Below are positions 25,041 through 35,928 of a stretch of 64,000 nt of DNA, piece by piece. Both the position numbers and the translations under genes were made by a program. Every line of letters starts with the position of its first letter. Position 1 is the stretch's first letter. This DNA is from Symsagittifera roscoffensis. Its lineage: Eukaryota > Xenacoelomorpha > Acoela > Convolutidae. The notes under the pieces were generated by a model. It was not told the origin of the DNA, did no database searches, and saw only the letters and a list, made by a program, of their open reading frames with translations. Location of the stretch: contig NC_087070.1 in NCBI RefSeq assembly GCF_963678635.1, forward strand, positions 28,330,848 through 28,394,847, written 5' to 3'.

Positions 25041-27157
25041 TGGGCTCTCACGTGAACTATAGCTTCACGTCTACCACAGCCTGACCATTTTCGACCGCAA
25101 TAATGGTTCCACGTTAAGTTCAAGGTGAGCCAAAAATATCTGTGTGGTGAAATGAAAGAAACGGAGATTGCTTAGACAGGCTGGCTGAATAGCTGTTCAT
25201 AGACCCTCTGCGAGTCGCAGAAACCATAATATTTGGAATCACAAAAAAAATATCCACTTACTCTTTTCGGAAAAACGTCACCAGGTTAGTTGTTAGATTT
25301 TGGTGGTAGAAATAATCTGATTGCCTATTGTTCCCGTGATGGTACTTGACATGACATACAAAAAAGTTGTTGCTTCTTAAGTGAAATGTGATGGTTGAAG
25401 ATTTTTAATTGATTAAGCGGACATTGGTCATTCTCTTGTCCTTACATTCTGGACCGATGTTGATGATATTTTTAGTTGAATATTTTTCAAGGGCAAAATT
25501 GCGTTTCGGGATTCTTACGACAAATTACGGAATTCCGGTCCAAACTGCGACATCCAGCGTCAAATATGGAACCCGAGTTTAAGGAATCTGCCTTCATCGA
25601 AATCAGTGCCCATACAAACTAACGGTGTGAGTTGTTGTCTAGGAAATCAATAAGTTTGCTCAAAGTTGTTCATACAGTAAGTTACATGAGAAAAATGTCG
25701 TAATACTTTAATCATGCTGACATGCTTCATCGCAGTTTAAGACAATTTCGAACCATAGCCAATACAATTGTAAAAAAGGCAATGCACGCAAGTAAAGAAA
25801 CAAATACTGACTGAGTAAAAAAAATAGTAGAGAAAAAATTTCCATTTTTTTTAGAACAATTTACGTTTGCCACTTTTTAGATAACATCAACCCAATTTGA
25901 GAAAACTTAACTTTCAGATGTTCAAAAATCAAACCGCGAAAAAGTAAATTTGAGCCTGAACAAATTTTATGACTTTTCCTGAAGAAAAAAAAACGAAACA
26001 AATCATTACGACCTATATAAGAATCTGAACTACTTCGTCGACTCTAAATGAAATTGAATTTCAGATAAAACTTAAGCGGGGAGTTTAAATGATGGAAGAG
26101 CCATAACTATTAAGACTTGTCGGAAGAGCCAGACTTTTCGGTAGGATGTTTAAGACTACCCATTTGAAAAGCAAGGATAGCCGGTTACTGTGCAAGTAGC
26201 ACAGAATGTTCCGACCATAGTCTTTAGAAAACTACGATTTAGAAAGTTTTTTATACAAATTAGTGTAGTTTTTTCTGTTTAGTGCAGCTAAAAAAACAAA
26301 AAACTAGTTTTACTTGCTTAAAATTAAGTTTTCAGGTCTTGATATAGGCATAATTCAGCTGTTAAAAGCCTGCTCTCTTGCTTTATTCGCACGAATTAAG
26401 ACGAAAAATTAAAAATTTCAAACCGAATTTTTTGACACGGGGGAAAGGTTTTTTGAAAATTTTTAATGTGGTTCGAATCATGACTGTAAGAGCTTCAAGT
26501 TGATATATCACTCAACTCAGTTCGATGATAATTTGTGGTACCTGATTATGCGTGAAAAACGAAAAAAAAAAATAAAACACTCAAAAACAAAGTTCCGCAC
26601 ACTTTTTCATTGGCCAGAACAAAAACATAGCCAACAGACTGCCGAAGTAAGAAAACGGAAGCCTGACAGATTTTTTGAAAAAAAATTAAGGTCTTTGATT
26701 TTAAAGAATCTTTTTGTAAGACATTTTTTTGATAAAGCAAACCCAATTGGAGAAAATTTGATCGACAAATAACTTTTTTTAGTCCAGTATGAATTCTGAA
26801 AATTAAAATCCACAGTCGATTTTAAACTTTATTCTTGCTTTTCCTTGTCATTTACACTCTTCTAGATGTAGAGCGTAATTTGCGCTCCTTTTAGCAAATT
26901 ACTTAGCGCTGAATTAGAAAGAAATCGAATGTCGAACCACGAAAAACGAGATTTCTTGAAAAAAAAACAAGACATAAATAGGTGTCTTCACTTCATTAAC
27001 ACAATGTTTTTAAATGATATTTATCTGCTAAGCATGTAAGCTGAGATTTTACAAACTGTTATAGTAAAATCACATACATAAATAATTTAGATTACTGTTC
27101 CAAAATTGGATGTTAGAAAAAGCGCGCTGGTTAGTTTTTTCACTTGGTTTTGCCTGA
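25041..27157. other. intergenic with dispersed repeats shared with the tubulin intron
   Basis: No gene recognised. Blocks here recur in 28320-29390. AACCCAATTTGAGAAAACTT near 25888 matches about 29100. AATCAAACCGCGAAAAAGTA near 25928 matches about 29283. GGTACCTGATTATGCGTGAA near 26538 matches about 28430. A copy of the 4190-4270 repeat lies at 26160-26240. A possible polyadenylation signal for the tubulin gene, AATAAA on the minus strand, lies at about 26828-26833. Confidence 0.55.
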
Positions 27158-28308
27158 TTAGTAGCTGTACTCGTTCTGATTTACGTCCTGGTCCTGATCC
27201 TGCTCCTCTTCACTCGCATAGTCAGTTCCAGCTTCCTCATAGTCGCGTTCTAAGGCAGCCAAATTGTCCCTGGCTTCTGCGAACTCCCCCTCCTCCATCC
27301 CTTCTCCCACGTACCAGTGGACGAACGCCCGCTTGGCATACATCAAATCAAACTTCTGGTCGATTCGTGTCCACGCCTCGCCTATCGCTGTGGTATTGCT
27401 GAGCATAGCAGCGGCACGCGGAAGGTCTGCCAGGTCTCCACCGGGAACAGTTGTCGGCCGCTGGCAGTTTATCCCAACTTTGAATCCAGTGGGACACCAG
27501 TCTACAAACGTGACTGATCTTTTTGTTCTGATCGAAGCAATTGCGGCGTTCACGTCTTTCGGGATCACATCTCCTCGGAACAACATGCAGCATGCCATGT
27601 ATCGTCCACTTTTCGGGTCGCATCGAACCATTTGATTGGCCGTCTCGAAAAGCGCACTAGTGATGTCGCTAACCGAACTGTTCTCGTGACCTAGACGCTC
27701 GGCAGAAACCACTGGAGCATAAGCTGCCACCGGGAAATGAATTCTCGGGAACGGGACCAGGTTAGTTTGAAACTCGGTGAGATCTACATTCAGTGCCCCT
27801 CCGAATCGCAATGAAGCTGTGATGGAGGACACAACTTGACCTACCAGTCGGTTCAAGTTCTTGTAGGTTGGTCTGCATATGTTGAGGTTTTTCAAGCATA
27901 TGTCGTAAATTGCCTCATTATCCACCATGAATGAGCAGTCCGAGTGTTCTAATGTAGAGTGGGTGGCGAGAACGGAGTTGTACGGTTCCACCACTGCCGT
28001 CGAGATGCGGGGGGCAGGGTAGATAGAAAACTCTAATTTAGCTTTCTTCCCATAAAAACACGACAACTGCTCCATGAGAAGCGAAGTGAACCCTGATCCG
28101 GTTCCACCACCAAAAGAGTGGAATAAGAGAAAGCCCTGGAGACCGGACGCTTTTTCAGCCTGTCTACGGGTTCGCTCAAGCACTACGTCGATGATCTCTT
28201 TACCGACAGTGTAGTGGCCTCTGGCGTAGTTGTTTGCCGCATCCTCTCTGCCAGACACCAGCTGATCTGGATGGAACAGACCTCTGTACTTGCCCACTTT
28301 GATTTCGT
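27158..28308 (-). CDS. alpha-tubulin, last coding exon (exon 3)
   Basis: GTP-binding subunit of the microtubule heterodimer. The exon starts at 28308 after the acceptor TTTGTTCAG. Its first two bases (AC) complete the Asp codon begun by the G at 30878 in exon 2. It then reads [16 protein letters not shown] and continues to the TAA at 27158-27160. Family hallmarks are the nucleotide-binding GGGTGSG loop, [19 protein letters not shown], the catalytic Glu in [26 protein letters not shown], and [15 protein letters not shown]. Unusual points: RFGGALN where alpha-tubulins normally have RFDGALN, and an extended acidic tail ending QNEYSY instead of EGEEY. The reading frame is intact, so it is probably expressed or only recently silenced. 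The whole protein would be 468 aa against about 450 usually. The ATG-like start inside this exon (28297) is not the true start. Confidence 0.95.
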
Positions 28309-30877
28309 CTGAACAAACGAAGAAAAATTAGTATATTCATATTTTGAAAAAATTTTAGTTTCGCGTGAATCACGACTGAAAGGGCTTTTATATAATATAT
28401 CACTCGGCACATTATGATGATGTTTTGTGGTACCTGATTATGCGTGAAAAACAAAAAAATACGAAAATACACCCTAACACAAAATACATCCCCATTTTCA
28501 ATGGTCGGAAGAAAAAGTAGAAATAAGCCTCGATCTAGTAAGAATTCGGCTATGTGTCGGATTCGATCCTGCAACAGTCCAGCTTATTTTCATGGCGTTG
28601 ATAAACACTTGCCATTGACAAATCATCAAACTGAAAGCAAACTTTTATCGCAAATAAATTATGGATAGCGTTATGCGTATCTACCAACATTTACAGAAAA
28701 TAAACTCTCATCAATTTTTGTTCTAGGATTCGAAGCCGACCCAACGAGCCCAGACAACTTCATAACTAATAAAGAATTACGAAATAAGCAAAAACAAAAC
28801 ACTTTAATTGCTAACTGAAACTGTTTGCATATGTGCATGAGTATTTCAACTTTCAGTTAAGTGAAAAATAAATGATCATGTAAATTTAAAAATATCAGTA
28901 AACGTAAACGTCAGTAACACTTAAACATAGCCAACTGACAGCTAAAAAAGAGTAACGAATGCAAGAAAACTGAAAAAAAAAACTGACTTGTTTTCTTTTT
29001 CAAAAACCTTCACTTTTTGAGTTTCAAAAAAAAGAGATGGCCATAAAGCTCTATGAATTTGTAAAACAATTTATGATGGACACTTTTTAGTTAAAATTAA
29101 CCCAATTTGAGAAAACTAGATCGATAGGTAAAACTTTTATTTCGCTGAGAAGTCTGATAATTATTTTCCATTTTCGAAACTGGAAGTCGATCACGTTTTT
29201 CGTGACCTTTACACTTTTGCTGTTTGTTGGTGGAATATACCTTTCTTTTAACAATGAAACGCACTGAATTTAAAAAAATCACAAATCAAACCGCGAAAAA
29301 TTAAAATCGAGCGTGAACAAACTTTAAGACTTTTTCCTGAAAAAAAAATCATAACTCTTGAAAAGCCTTAACACAATATCAGTAGAGTAGATCAAGTCCT
29401 GTCCAATTGAAGTTTTTGCATGAAACTGGAACACAGGTTTGGACCGATCTATTTAAAAAAAAAAAAAAAATTTTGAATACGACCTTCTCACATCTGTAAG
29501 GATATCATGCGGAGTAACTTTATAATCTTGAATCATATCCCATGCAGTTACTAATCCTTTGCATAGAGGCAAAGCTGCGTTTCGCAAAAATTTGCGAGAA
29601 AACAGCAAAAAAAAACTAGCTCTATAATGTGAAATAAGAAAAGAAAAAGTAAAAATAAACCTTGAAAAATTAAAACTATTTTGCGGAGGATTCGATCCTA
29701 TTAGCGGGAGATTTATAGTCCCCTCTACTCGCAACTGCGCCACGGACACTTCAATTATTCAAACATTAGCCACAAATAAAGCAGCTACGTATGCTAATAA
29801 ATTGCCAACGCAATGCAGCAAATGTGGCAACAAATACAAATTGACACAATTTTGCATGTAATAAATTGGAAAGCATAAAGCCAAATTATGAATAAGTTAT
29901 GCAATTTAGAAGAATTGCAAGATTCGTTGAGCTGGAATTTTTCTAAAATCGAATTTTTATGATTTTAAAGTTGCTCGAAACAATAAGGTCCTTTCGTTTC
30001 ATTTGATGAAATAAAAAGACACCAATTGTATTAAAATATTACAAATCGAATGTCAAAGCACATGCTATCAAACAGCTACCTTCAAAATGCAGCTAGCGTC
30101 AAAACAGCCACGAAATAGCAATAATATTTCCGGCACAGGTTGAAAAAAAAATAATAATTGTACTAAAACACTATGCTTGATTGTGTAAAAAAAAATTGTC
30201 TATGCAATGCCCATTATATTTTTGATCAATTATAAATTATAACTCTTTTACTTGCATCGATCGAATAGTTTTCGCGGTTTGTTTTCCAAATAAGCTGATG
30301 TTATAACTTTCACAAAAGCATATTAATTTCCAGCCAAGGAGCATGGGTATCGTTAGCTTATTATGTTTCAATATAAAATCACAAGATAAATCGAACTTTG
30401 CCCGATTACAGCAGGGTTTTCATAGCACAGTTTTTTGTTTTCAAGTGATATCGTTAAGTTTGCTGATATTCTGTTTAGCCGAGGGGCTGGATAGTGTATA
30501 TGACTAATGACGCATACGTACAATAATAGTTATTTAGTTTTAATTTAAAGTATTTTTTCAGTGTTTTTATTCCACCGCCCATTTTTCTTTATATCATTTA
30601 AACATCTTCGAATGGCAGAAACTAACCCCAAGAGAATTGTGATGTTTCTGTCAAATGTAACCGATTATAATTTTCATACCCTTGTGACTAATTTGTGCTG
30701 AGAATGATGAAGTTGTTTTTTAAAGGCAATATTGCAATATAAGCATTAATAGCAAAACTACGAATCGTCGTTTGTTACCAACTGTTGCGTATTAGAAAAC
30801 GTGATATGTTACAAATTGTCGCCCATAGACAACAAATTATATACCACGGTAATATGGTAATCAATGAATCAACAAAC
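28309..30877 (-). other. alpha-tubulin intron 2 (2,569 bp), filled with dispersed repeats
   Basis: Donor GTTTGT at 30877 and acceptor TTTGTTCAG ending at 28309, phase 1 in the Asp of VIDE. Repeats shared with 25780-26850 occupy about 28320-29390. A tRNA-like SINE candidate lies at 29457-29752. The left end of the 10.65-kb duplication (30295) falls inside this intron. No other gene was seen. Confidence 0.8.
29457..29752 (-). repeat. tRNA-derived SINE-like element (candidate)
   Basis: On the minus strand the head reads GTCCGTGGCGCAGTTGCGAG, which fits an RNA polymerase III A box. A GGATCGAATCC B-box-like motif follows at 29686-29696. A clover-leaf anticodon arm (GGGGA, loop CTATAAA, TCTCC) can be drawn, but the T and acceptor stems do not pair well. 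The body ends in a run of about 15 T near 29457-29472. A second GGATCGAATCC-type motif lies at about 28558-28568. It is tRNA-derived rather than a functional tRNA gene. Confidence 0.35.
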
Positions 30878-31130
30878 CAATAACAGTCTGCTCCAAGTCC
30901 ACAAAAATGGACCTCGGAACATGTTTTCCTGTCGGAGTTTCCGAGAAAAATGTGCCAAATGAAGCGTCTCTCATCATCCAGTCATCACAACCACCCTTTC
31001 TTCCAGTCGGGAACTCCGTTTGTCTCATGGAACCATCGGCTTCTATTCCATGTTCCAGACAGTACAGTTCCCAGCAAGCGTTTCCCATCTGGATGCCAGC
31101 TTGGCCGACGTGTATGGAAAAACATTCTTT
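30878..31130 (-). CDS. alpha-tubulin exon 2
   Basis: A 253-bp exon with acceptor TATTTTCCAG (AG at 31131-31132) and donor G|GTTTGT at 30878/30877. It reads [20 protein letters not shown], then the lumenal-loop region, then [20 protein letters not shown] and QTVI, with the last G opening the Asp codon of exon 3. The homologous vertebrate exon is 223 bp as I recall. The 30-bp excess is a net 10-residue insertion in the loop that normally carries acetylatable Lys40 (here [20 protein letters not shown]). The start codon must come from an upstream exon; see 35544-35546. The internal in-frame ATG at 31088 aligns after the conserved GQAG and is not the start. Confidence 0.93.
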
Positions 31131-34129
31131 CTGGAAAATAGTATTTCTTTATCAATGAAACTAGAGGCCCAGCTAAAGCTGGAGGAGGTACCTGTTTGAT
31201 AATTTTTTAGTTTGTTGTTCTGATGCGGGATGAAATAGGTGATTTCAAAATTTAAAAATTGGGCTTCACCCAAAACCTAGTTTTTGCTCTATTAAAATAT
31301 GAATGATATTTTTGTGATTTTGGAAATTTTCCTTATACATAATATTTTTGAACAAACATTAGGGCGTAGCATCTTATGCACGAATACTTCCCACAACCTG
31401 TTGCCTTGATTAAACCCTTGATATCAGATTGAGTTGTTTTCGAGAGGAGTCGAAAAGTTTATAAAATACGGACAAGAAATCAAAACATTGACTTTTCCGA
31501 GGGCCATCACTTTTAGTGTAAAAAATTTGGCGCAACGGCTTTTTAAGGCGCAACCATTCAAGGGGTGCCACTAACATAAATACCTTTCATATGCCATTTC
31601 ATTTAATCAAAAGAAACTCACTACTCGGGTTGACCAAAAATACTAATCATACACTTTTCATGCAAATCCATAAGAACAAAAAATAGCATAAAAGGCTTAT
31701 GATAAGTGAGTGACTTTTCGTATCTGGAAATTTTTTGACTAGCACTTTTCCATAATCTGAAAAATGTTTTTTTATTTAAGTTCTTCTCAGTTTTTGGGTT
31801 GTGTTCGTAACCGAACACAAGTGACAAAGTCCTTGGTTACTCAAAGCTAGAGTCACCAAAAAACGAGAAAGTAATTCAATTTTCGTGCATCTAAGACTAA
31901 ATTTTGCAGGCAAAAAAATTTTTGTGGGAAAATGTTTGAGTGCAAAATTATAATCCATTGAAAATCCATTATAAGGGATTATAATGGATTATAATTTCTT
32001 TTTTTTTTTCACATTTATGGAAATAACAGAAAATTTTAAGGTTCTGGAAAATTCAGGCTCTTTTTCATAAAACTCGAAAATAATCCATTATAATCTTTTA
32101 TAAACCATTGTAACACTTTATAACCAATTATAATGGATTAAATTGATTTCTACTTTGTTTTATATTTGATTAATAAACTGTAATAACCTATCATTTTAGA
32201 ATTTTATAGGGACAGGACATCGAAATCAATTATAACCGATTTTTATCCATGGAAATTCTTTGCGGGAACTTAGTTGACATGTCCACTTTACAGAAAGAAA
32301 ATTATAAACGATTTGCATTTGGCTTTTTTACTATTAAAACACTGTTTGGTATTTAGATCACAAGTCTTATTTAGTCTAATTATTTAGACATAATGAAAAC
32401 ATCACTTTAGAAGCTCTTATGAACAGTTAATTAGATTTTATGGATCAACTGACGTCACATTTCACCCTTTTTGCAAAAAAGTCAGTTAAAAAAAATTCTC
32501 AAATCGAAAGCAAGATAAAATTTACGATCCAATTGACCACGTAATTTGTTTCATTTCACTAGAATACGATGTTTCCTTGTCCCTCACGAGTTCATTCAAC
32601 TGAATAAAAAACCTTCATTAGGAAAAATTACATGCTGTTTGTAATCACGTCCTATGTAACGGTGTTGAAAGTTCAACCACTTTTTATAAACTTTTTAATT
32701 CAATCAAAAGAAATTCACTACCCGGGTTGACCAAAAACACTAGTCATATATTTTTCATACATGGAAAAAAGCTAATCATACAATTTTCATGCAATTCCAT
32801 TAAAAAAAAACAGCATGAAAGGTTTTTGATTGGTGAGTGACTTTTCACACGGTCTATCATTTAGCATGCTATCACAAACAAAAGAACGAAGTACAAAAAT
32901 TGTAACTTATAGCAAACATTTACAAAGATTGATCAATAAGAAATTTGCAATACGAAAGGCATACAAAAAAATGCAATACGAAAGAAATAGGCTTTTTGAA
33001 GGTTTTTGAAAACAATTATTTAGAAAACGGGAAATTAATTCAATTTTCGTGCATCTAAGACTAAGTTTTGCATGCAACAAAAAAACTAAGTACGAAAATG
33101 TTAGTTTGAGTGCAAAATTCGTTTATAGCTTGAAAAAAAACAATCTAAATTTTTCGGACAGTTTCTGATTAATTTTTTGAATTTTTGTAGTCGCCATCCA
33201 AAAAATACTCGTCAAACAATTTCTATATATGGAAATTGTATGATTAGCATTATGTTACCAAAAAAAATTTCATTTATATTATTTATGATGCACCGAATTT
33301 TACGCCAAAACAAGAAAAAGTTCTATTCTAAATTTCGATTACACCATTTCAGCAAAACTTTCGAAACTTATATGGAAAGCGTTTTTTTATAGAATTTGTT
33401 TATGAAATTATATGATTAGCATTTTCAGTTTATGTAGGTCAACTCGGGTAGCCTTTTTCTTGAAAATTGAGTTTAAATTGAAACACACAGAAATAATAAC
33501 TTGCACAAAATTGAGAACTTAGCTGGACAATAATTTTGATAGTTGCATTTCTTCGCATGGTCAAAAACAAAAACATTAGTTATTCTTCAGTTAGTACTTA
33601 TCGCTTGACCGTTGTTGATTAAAGTTGTATGGAGCAACGACCAAAGTTCCATTTACATTTTTTTACTTTCAAACTTCTACGCGCTGTAAAAGCTCAAACT
33701 AAGTCGATTTCCTTGATATGACTTCATCAGATGATAACGTTGCACAAAATGAAAACTTTGCGTGGCAGTAGTTTGATAGTTATGATTCTTCACATTACAA
33801 GAAGGACAAACTGTTTTACTTGCTACACAAGCTCAAATTATCTACAAAACTAATTGGAATGCACGAATAGCGACAAACAGAAGCACCACACTCATTGTAA
33901 CACGAAACTATTGAAAAAATTTACCACGACAGCCCAAATATTTGGAAAATCCAAACCACTTAATGTTGTCTCTTGAATCACTTTTGCACTCGATCTCAAG
34001 ATGCCCCAGTACGCTTCCTAAGAAACTATAACGTTCACTATGAAAATCTTCAATTTCTCTTTTCCCTTATTCATCAATAAACTTTGCGAACACGTTACTT
34101 GACTCAGAATGCCCAGACTGGACAAAAGA

Positions 34130-34554
34130 CTGGGCGGATTTAGGGGGGGGGGGTGATTAGAAGCACCCTATCATTCAGGAATTCGACCCCCTGGCGACCC
34201 AAAGGGTCCCCCCTTTGTATTATTTTGAGATATCCAGTTTTGGTGACGGAACCTAAATTTTTTCTAAAGGCGCCTTCGGCGTCAATATATACTAATTTTG
34301 AAGGGGGAGCGCGTGCCGAAAAAGGCAATTTTTTGGTCAAAATTTTCAAAAATTGCCTAAAAACGCCTTTTTTGGACAATTTTTTAATAATTTGCCTGCG
34401 GGGCAAAAAATTAGGCCAAAAAAGGGACTTTTTAGTACTTTGGCAAAACTTAAAAAAAATCAATTTGGTCGACCTAAAGAAAGGTCGACAACATTTTCGA
34501 AGATTTTTGAAAATCCGCCCCCCCCCCCTCGAGAAAATCCTAGACCCGCCCCTG
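34130..34554 (+). mobile_element. hAT-type MITE, unit A copy
   Basis: A 425-bp element. The left end is CTGGGCGGATTTAGG followed by 11 G; the right end, reverse complemented, is CAGGGGCGGGTCTAGG. The target duplication is ACAAAAGA (34122-34129) and ACAAAAGG (34555-34562), 7 of 8 identical. Interior motifs are shared with the intron copy at 6332-6649. The ORFs of about 147 codons seen on both strands are by-products of the inverted structure. No transposase is encoded. Confidence 0.85.
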
Positions 34555-34849
34555 ACAAAAGGGATAGTAAGGCAGCTCATGCTCACTACAATATAAGAAC
34601 CAGCAACTCATAATTGATGACTACAGTTCTCATGATTTTATGGTTTTATTTGATGCTTTTATTGGCACTCTCATTTTACTTTGGTTGTATTAGTTTTTGC
34701 ATAACTTTTAATTGTTATACTGCAGAGCCTTAAATACAAACCAATCATAACCTATAACTTAACCCTATCTAAATATTGTACGCTGATTAGTTTCATCATC
34801 CTTTATACCATTTGAAACAACGTGGGTTCAAACCCAACCTCGCTTTCAC

Positions 34850-35290
34850 CAGAGACTAGGATTATTAGAGCAGGGCTAAGAACAGCATAGACTGAGGGGT
34901 TGCTCGAACATCATCCGGCCAAGTAAATATATGATGCAAAACAGAGGGTGTATTTTATGTGAGACGAGGGTTTTTTTTGTGACTAGTATTTATATGCTGT
35001 TTTCATAATTAGTTTAGATACATCTAATAGAAAGGCTTGAAGTGAGAATTTCAATGACGATTTCAGAGAGATTTTAAAAAATTCAATGAAACTTTGGCTT
35101 CAAAGCATTTATAAACTGTATCATGGAAATCCATTCTCAGATAAAAAAAGTCTTATTAAAAATACCATTCTCAGATAAAGTACACCGACTGTTTCTCTCA
35201 TACCATCTTTTTTGGCCGGATAGGTTCGCGCAACCCATCAGTCTATGCTGATTTAAGCCTAACTCTTAAAATCGTAGTCTCATCAGATTT
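34850..35290. repeat. foldback repeat with roughly 80-bp inverted arms
   Basis: The reverse complement of 34850-34925 (GGCCGGATGATGTTCGAGCA, then CAGTCTATGCTG) resembles 35212-35285 (GGCCGGATAGGTTCGCGCAA, then CAGTCTATGCTG). A third, plus-oriented copy lies at about 38150-38275 (GGCCGGATAGATTCGTGCAA). The arms are diverged. The same structure is present in unit B at about 45502-45942. Confidence 0.55.
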
Positions 35291-35543
35291 CGAAAAGCCA
35301 TTCTAAAATCCTATGTTTTTAAGATTTTTTTGGCTGAAGTTACTGACACAAATTTTGTTAAACCCGTTTTATTTTTTTGAAAAAACGCCACTTCGAACTT
35401 CTGTGTTTTTCTTTTGAAAAATAAATTTAAAAAAGCTTAGAAATTTGCGGTAGCCAGAACTGGTATTTTATTGTCCAAAAATTGGTTCGTCGCGAATTGC
35501 ACTTAAGCAATGTGTGCTGGTATTAAAACTAAAGAAAACTTAC

Positions 35544-35546
35544 CAT
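35544..35546 (-). CDS. alpha-tubulin exon 1: start codon followed by a splice donor (inferred)
   Basis: On the minus strand the sequence is TTTTAAACATGGTAAGTTTT. This is an ATG with A at -3 directly followed by a consensus GTAAGT donor. Alpha-tubulin genes of many animals have an intron exactly after the initiator Met, and exon 2 here begins with Lys-Glu-Cys, residues 2-4. Joining 3 + 253 + 1,151 bp gives 1,407 bp, or 469 codons including the stop, with no frame conflict. Other ATG|GT sites further upstream cannot be excluded without transcripts. Confidence 0.6.
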
Positions 35547-35719
35547 GTTTAAAACTATCTGCTACAGGCTACGGCAGAACAACTGGAATTCTGCAAAGAA
35601 ATTGAACAAGTGAAGATTATGTCGGTCTTTCTTTTTGACTGATTGGCATTTTCACCTGTTTTGTGCTAATTATGAAATCAAATTTGGGAAGGAAAAAAGA
35701 AAACCGATTGCTTTTAGTT

Positions 35720-35928
35720 GTCGGTCCAAAGAGATCAACTGGGTGTCAGTGCCAACATCGAAATGTCAATTATACCACTTAGCAGATGGTGTTCAGAAGT
35801 TCGGTGCAGATGGAACTAGCCAGTGCAGATTAAAAGTACAATTAATCAAGTGCTACTACTACGGCTGCAACCTTGAAACAGTGATAGCTGTACCAAATAA
35901 GGATGGACAACCAGGCGCGCACATCTAA
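35720..35928 (+). other. exon-like cysteine-rich open frame, unit A
   Basis: After a possible acceptor GATTGCTTTTAG the plus-strand frame reads CRSKEINWVSVPTSKCQLYH, with further cysteines in SQCRLKV and KCYYYGC, and a TAA at 35928. The balanced codon content and regular Cys spacing look more like an extracellular domain exon than chance. However, no partner exon was found, and it lies opposite to and just upstream of the tubulin start. An identical copy is at 46372-46580. Function unknown. Confidence 0.25.

Larger units (their letters stand above)
31131..35543 (-). other. alpha-tubulin intron 1 (inferred, 4,413 bp)
   Basis: Bounded by an ATG|GTAAGT donor at 35543 and the acceptor TATTTTCCAG. 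It holds palindromic TTATAATGGATTATAA motifs (31945-32145), the MITE at 34130-34554 and a foldback repeat at 34850-35290. Pairs such as CACTACTCGGGTTGACCAAA (31620) and CACTACCCGGGTTGACCAAA (32718) show a further dispersed repeat. No coding sequence was recognised. Confidence 0.6.

Noticed and set aside
27106..27635. Plus-strand ORFs opposite tubulin exon 3
   Set aside because: Shadows of the tubulin coding exon.
30861..31273. Plus-strand ORFs across tubulin exon 2 (and copies in unit B)
   Set aside because: Shadows of the conserved minus-strand tubulin exon.
34140..34613. ORFs of about 147 codons on both strands, and copies at 44794-45265
   Set aside because: They lie inside the hAT-type MITE and arise from its inverted structure; no domain is visible.
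34840..34870. tRNA gene suggested by GGGTTCAAACCC
   Set aside because: No A box at the right distance and the T-arm loop is one base short; the stretch belongs to the foldback repeat.
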